Assembly (NCBI GenBank): GCA_002449955.1
Contig: DJYD01000068.1
Location: 24,780-56,131 of the forward strand
Direction: 5' to 3'
From: Lachnospiraceae bacterium UBA6987
GTDB taxonomy: Bacteria; Bacillota; Clostridia; Lachnospirales; Lachnospiraceae
Length of the DNA stretch: 31,352 nt
Shown here piece by piece: positions 28,696 to 31,352 of the stretch. The notes under the pieces are model-generated. The model worked only from the letters and a program-made list of their open reading frames with translations, made no database searches and was not told the DNA's origin. Each line of letters begins with the position of its first letter. The stretch's first letter is position 1. The position numbers were made by a program, and so were the translations under genes.

Positions 28696-29880
28696 TTAAA
28701 ACAACAGCGTATCGACCCTTGACAACAGGTCTGTCAGATGATTTCTGCAGTTTTCGATCTCTGCACGGCCTTCCTCGGTTTCAAAGCCGCCTCTGCGGAT
28801 ACCGCGCCGCATGATGCGCGTGTATCCGATGATCTGCGCCTTCTCCTCCACTTCGCGGACCTTCGTGTCATCCGCCCCGTCCAGATACAGCTTAAGGCTC
28901 TTATGCCAAAGCTCGACCGCGGTCTCGTGCGGAATGCCCAGGAAGGCTCTCGACACGGAATTATCCAGCTCACTGAAGCCGCAGTACGCATTGAACATGC
29001 TGGCAAGCTCGAAAATCGGATGTCCGCAGCAGAGCGTATCCATATCGATCAGCAGGCTTTCCCCATTCTGGAGCATGATGTTTTTGATGTGGTAATCGCC
29101 ATGCATCATATGCATATCCTGCGGCACGGCCGCAATCAGATCATGCAGCTTCTGATATTTCTCCTCCGGCAGATAATCCTGCAGATAATCCGCCCAGTGC
29201 AGCGCGGTTCTTCGCATATCGGGCATGATCCCCGGCTTTACCACCGTGCCATGAATGATTTTCAGCAGGCTGATGCTCATGGCAGCGACTTCATCCACGG
29301 TCTTTTTGCCCTTGATCAGAAGCTCGGCAAAGCTGTCCGCATTCAGCAGTTCATAGACCGAACCGTAACCGCCGCCTTCGATACGCACCACGTCGTAAGG
29401 GATCGCCGTAGGGACGCCGAGCACGAAAGCCGTGCGCGCCAGCTCGCGCTCCCGCTGGATCTCCTCCAAGGAATCCGGGGAATAATATACCTTCACAATG
29501 GTGTCCGGATCGATGCGGTAGACCCTGCCGTTCGCGCCTTGACCGATGATGTCGCAGCCGTCAACCGAGAGCACGCGGTAAGCCTTCCGGACTTCCATCA
29601 TTTCGGTAAAGCCCGTCATCTCCAGCACATCGTACACCTCCGGCTGCACATTGATTAATGTTAACTCTCCGGCAGTCCTTTTCAGACGCAGAATCACCCG
29701 CAGACCCGCGCTGGAGATGTATTCCAACGCGTCACAGTCCAGAACCACAGACTGCGAAGGATTCTCCTCCCGCAGGGCAGTGATCTCCTTCTCCACATCT
29801 GCCGCGTTCACCGAATCAATGTGTCCGCTCAGCTTTATCGTTAAAACATGGTCAACCAAACTGCCGCTCACTTCTTTCAT
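28696..29880 (-). CDS. STAS domain fused to an APH-type kinase (TIGR02172-like)
   Basis: The 394-residue protein has two clear parts. Residues 1-100 form a STAS domain with DALEYISSAGLRVIL, the phosphoacceptor signature of RsbV/SpoIIAA (Ser56/Ser57). Residues 105-394 form an aminoglycoside-phosphotransferase-like kinase: glycine loop IIGQGANGRVYRID (111-124), candidate ATP-binding Lys130, catalytic HGDYHIKNIML (260-270, Asp262 and Asn267), and the metal aspartate in LIDMDTLCCGHP (D279). The kinase part resembles the TIGR02172 paralog family described from Fibrobacter; substrates are unknown and resistance is not implied. The start at 29880 has GAGGGGG 10 nt before it. It probably links a partner-switch signal to phosphorylation of a small molecule or protein. 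Confidence 0.85.
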   Translation of the reverse strand: MKEVSGSLVDHVLTIKLSGHIDSVNAADVEKEITALREENPSQSVVLDCDALEYISSAGLRVILRLKRTAGELTLINVQPEVYDVLEMTGFTEMMEVRKAYRVLSVDGCDIIGQGANGRVYRIDPDTIVKVYYSPDSLEEIQRERELARTAFVLGVPTAIPYDVVRIEGGGYGSVYELLNADSFAELLIKGKKTVDEVAAMSISLLKIIHGTVVKPGIMPDMRRTALHWADYLQDYLPEEKYQKLHDLIAAVPQDMHMMHGDYHIKNIMLQNGESLLIDMDTLCCGHPIFELASMFNAYCGFSELDNSVSRAFLGIPHETAVELWHKSLKLYLDGADDTKVREVEEKAQIIGYTRIMRRGIRRGGFETEEGRAEIENCRNHLTDLLSRVDTLLF

Positions 29881-29953
29881 TCCTGACAAACCCCCTCGTA
29901 ACCGCTTTTTGCTGTCGGTGCTGAAAACGGCTGCACTCGTCGCATTTGCGCTT

Positions 29954-29982
29954 ATTATAGCAGACTGCGTCCTGTTTTTCAA
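29954..29982 (-). promoter_or_regulatory. Promoter of the STAS-kinase gene
   Basis: On the minus strand TTGAAA (29977-29982) and consensus TATAAT (29954-29959) are spaced by 17 bases, about 74 bases before the start codon. Confidence 0.8.
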
Positions 29983-30014
29983 TGATCGCCGCGGCAAAAC
30001 CGGGTGCGAAACAG

Positions 30015-30039
30015 AAAAGGCCGCTTCCCGCGGCCCTTT
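30015..30039 (-). terminator. Intrinsic terminator after cysteine synthase
   Basis: GGCCGC and GCGGCC form a 6-bp stem around GGGAA (minus strand), with AAAGG before and TTTTCTGTTTC after. It lies 43 bases beyond the cysK stop. Confidence 0.75.
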
Positions 30040-30081
30040 CCTCCCGTATATTCTGCTTTTCACGCACCGTGTCCTCTGCAC

Positions 30082-31017
30082 TCAGTCCTCTGTGAACAGC
30101 GCGGTCGAATAATAGCGGTCTCCGCTGTCCGGCAGCAGCGCCACGATGACTTTTCCTTTGTTCTCCGGACGCTTTGCCAGGCTTATCGCAGCAGCAAGTG
30201 CCGCGCCGGAAGAAATCCCGACAGAGATGCCTTCCTTCCGCGCAAGGAGCTTCGCCGCAGCAAATGCCTCCTCCGCCTGGGCGGTGTAAACTTCGTCATA
30301 GATCTGCGTGTTCAGGACAGCCGGTACGAAGCCGGCACCGATCCCCTGAATCTTGTGCGGACCGCTCCTGCCCTCGGAGAGCACCGGCGAATCCGCCGGC
30401 TCGAGCGCCACTACGCGGATATCCGGATTCATGGACTTCAGATACTCCCCGGTCCCGGTCAGCGTCCCGCCGGTCCCCACGCCTGCGATAAAAATATCGA
30501 CCGATCCGTCGGTATCCCTCCAGATCTCTGGACCTGTTGTCTGTCTGTGGACCGCCGGGTTTGCCGGATTCGTGAATTGTCCCGGAATAAACCCGCCCGG
30601 GATCTCCGCCGCCAGTTCTTCCGCTCTGGCGATGGCGCCGTTCATGCCTTTCTTACCATCCGTAAGCACAAGCTCTGCCCCGTAGGCTTTTAAAATATTC
30701 CGCCGTTCCACACTCATGGTTTCCGGCATGGTCAGGATGATTCGGTACCCCTTTGCCGCAGCAATCGAGGCAAGCCCGATCCCGGTATTGCCGCTTGTCG
30801 GTTCTATGATCACCGAGCCTTCCCGCAGCAGGCCTTTTTTCTCTGCGTCCTCAATCATCGCTTTCGCGATACGGTCCTTGACGCTGCCGGCCGGATTGAA
30901 GTATTCCAGCTTGACTAAAACCGTGGCTTCAAGACCCAGTTCCTTCTCTATGTTGGCTACCTCGACGAGAGGCGTATTTCCGATCAGCCCCAGTGTGCCC
31001 TGATATATATTCGACAT
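30082..31017 (-). CDS. cysK: Cysteine synthase A (O-acetylserine sulfhydrylase)
   Basis: This 311-residue PLP enzyme makes L-cysteine from O-acetylserine and sulfide. The PLP lysine is Lys47 in NPAGSVKDRIA, the substrate loop is PTSGNTGIG (73-81), the phosphate-binding loop is GTGGTLTGTG (181-190) and the C-terminal PLP-ring Ser lies in VGISSGAAL. Length and motifs match CysK rather than the longer cystathionine beta-synthase. I chose the ATG at 31017 (MSNIYQG), with AAAGGA upstream; the longer frame has no better site. It lies downstream of an IscU/NifU-type gene, a common link between cysteine supply and Fe-S cluster assembly in Firmicutes, but it has its own candidate promoter. Confidence 0.96.
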   Translation of the reverse strand: MSNIYQGTLGLIGNTPLVEVANIEKELGLEATVLVKLEYFNPAGSVKDRIAKAMIEDAEKKGLLREGSVIIEPTSGNTGIGLASIAAAKGYRIILTMPETMSVERRNILKAYGAELVLTDGKKGMNGAIARAEELAAEIPGGFIPGQFTNPANPAVHRQTTGPEIWRDTDGSVDIFIAGVGTGGTLTGTGEYLKSMNPDIRVVALEPADSPVLSEGRSGPHKIQGIGAGFVPAVLNTQIYDEVYTAQAEEAFAAAKLLARKEGISVGISSGAALAAAISLAKRPENKGKVIVALLPDSGDRYYSTALFTED

Positions 31018-31054
31018 CGCTTTCTCATCCTTTCTGACTCTTTTAAATGAATCA

Positions 31055-31083
31055 ACCTTATCATTCCTGCACGCCTTCGTCAA
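31055..31083 (-). promoter_or_regulatory. Candidate cysK promoter
   Basis: On the minus strand TTGACG (31078-31083) and TAAGGT (31055-31060) are spaced by 17 bases, in the 113-base gap between the scaffold gene and cysK. Confidence 0.5.
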
Positions 31084-31130
31084 CGTTTTTGTCCTTTCCC
31101 GAAAACGTGTTTCGTCCTCTCCCGGCACAG

Positions 31131-31352
31131 TCACTGCTCCGCAGCAGTCCGTGCCTTATAGTCATCAAGCGCGGAGCGGATCGCCTCCTCAGCCAGCACC
31201 GAGCAATGCATTTTATAATCCGGCAGGCCATCTAACGCTTCCGCGACAGCCTTGTTGGTCAGCTGCATCGCCTCTGCCACGGGCTTTCCCTTAATCAGTT
31301 CCGTTGCCATTGAGCTTGACGCGATCGCGCTGCCGCATCCGAAGGTCTCAAA
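31131..31352 (-). CDS. Fe-S cluster assembly scaffold IscU/NifU, C-terminal part (5' end outside window)
   Basis: The minus-strand frame is open to the window edge and ends at 31131, giving the last 73 residues. It contains FETFGCGSAIASSSMATELI, with the second cluster-binding Cys, and LPDYKMHCSVLAEEAI with the third, both typical of IscU-type scaffolds. The first Cys motif lies outside the window. The short tail after AEEAIRSALDDY fits the NifU-like proteins of Firmicutes that lack the C-terminal Nfu domain. The product builds [2Fe-2S] and [4Fe-4S] clusters with a cysteine desulfurase, presumably encoded further upstream. Its cargo would include hydrogenase and dehydratase clusters seen in this window. 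Confidence 0.93.
   Translation of the reverse strand, partial: FETFGCGSAIASSSMATELIKGKPVAEAMQLTNKAVAEALDGLPDYKMHCSVLAEEAIRSALDDYKARTAAEQ

Noticed and set aside
28696..29880. Aminoglycoside resistance gene
   Set aside because: The kinase has APH motifs, but the STAS fusion and TIGR02172-like sequence argue against a drug-modifying enzyme.

Overview
The window looks like part of the chromosome of a GC-rich, strictly anaerobic Firmicute, most likely a gut Lachnospiraceae-type clostridium. The basis is a clostridial [FeFe]-hydrogenase, Gram-positive Shine-Dalgarno sites (GGAGG 5-9 nt before most starts), RsbV/SpoIIE-type partner-switching proteins, an OhrR/Gpx pair and a clostridial-style NRPS. 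This is inference; there is no 16S gene to confirm it. Genes are densely packed, with no gene-free stretch longer than about 300 bases. I see no tRNA, rRNA, CRISPR, insertion sequence or phage gene.

Layout. (1) 1-744: C-terminal end of an SLC13/ArsB-type anion permease, ending at a strong terminator. (2) 840-5272, minus strand: L-rhamnose catabolism, araC-type regulator > rhaB > rhaA > rhaD, with an unusual hairpin covering the rhaB ribosome binding site. (3) 5429-7660, plus strand: an unknown multi-pass membrane protein, then a metal-responsive-looking unit (small HMA protein, ZIP transporter), then a hotdog thioesterase. (4) 7702-11273, minus: a two-gene [FeFe]-hydrogenase unit in which HydA overlaps a GltD-like flavoprotein; a divergent TetR-type regulator (11410-11961) faces it across a palindrome. 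(5) 12062-14246, plus: OhrR-type peroxide sensor, glutathione peroxidase and a CDF metal transporter. (6) 14309-24053, minus: a 2408-residue NRPS (C-A-T-C-A-T-R) followed after 20 nt by a STAS anti-anti-sigma-type protein, which overlaps a membrane HAMP-PP2C(SpoIIE)-HATPase protein by ATGA. (7) 24232-25210, plus: DUF3592 and LURP-one-related proteins. (8) 25312-31352, minus: a hydroxyacid dehydrogenase remnant, an IlvD/Edd-family dehydratase, a YdcF/DUF218 membrane protein, a STAS-APH-kinase fusion, cysteine synthase and the C-terminal part of an IscU/NifU scaffold.

The most interesting unit is the NRPS operon. The NRPS ends in a thioester reductase, so the predicted product is a dipeptide aldehyde (or its cyclised pyrazinone form), possibly N-acylated because the protein starts with a condensation domain. 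Its apparent cotranscription with a complete partner switch (antagonist, phosphatase and RsbW-like kinase, the last two in one transmembrane receptor) suggests that making or sensing the peptide is tied to a phosphorylation switch. No sigma factor, PPTase or exporter is encoded nearby. A second STAS protein, fused to an APH-type kinase, lies about 5 kb away.
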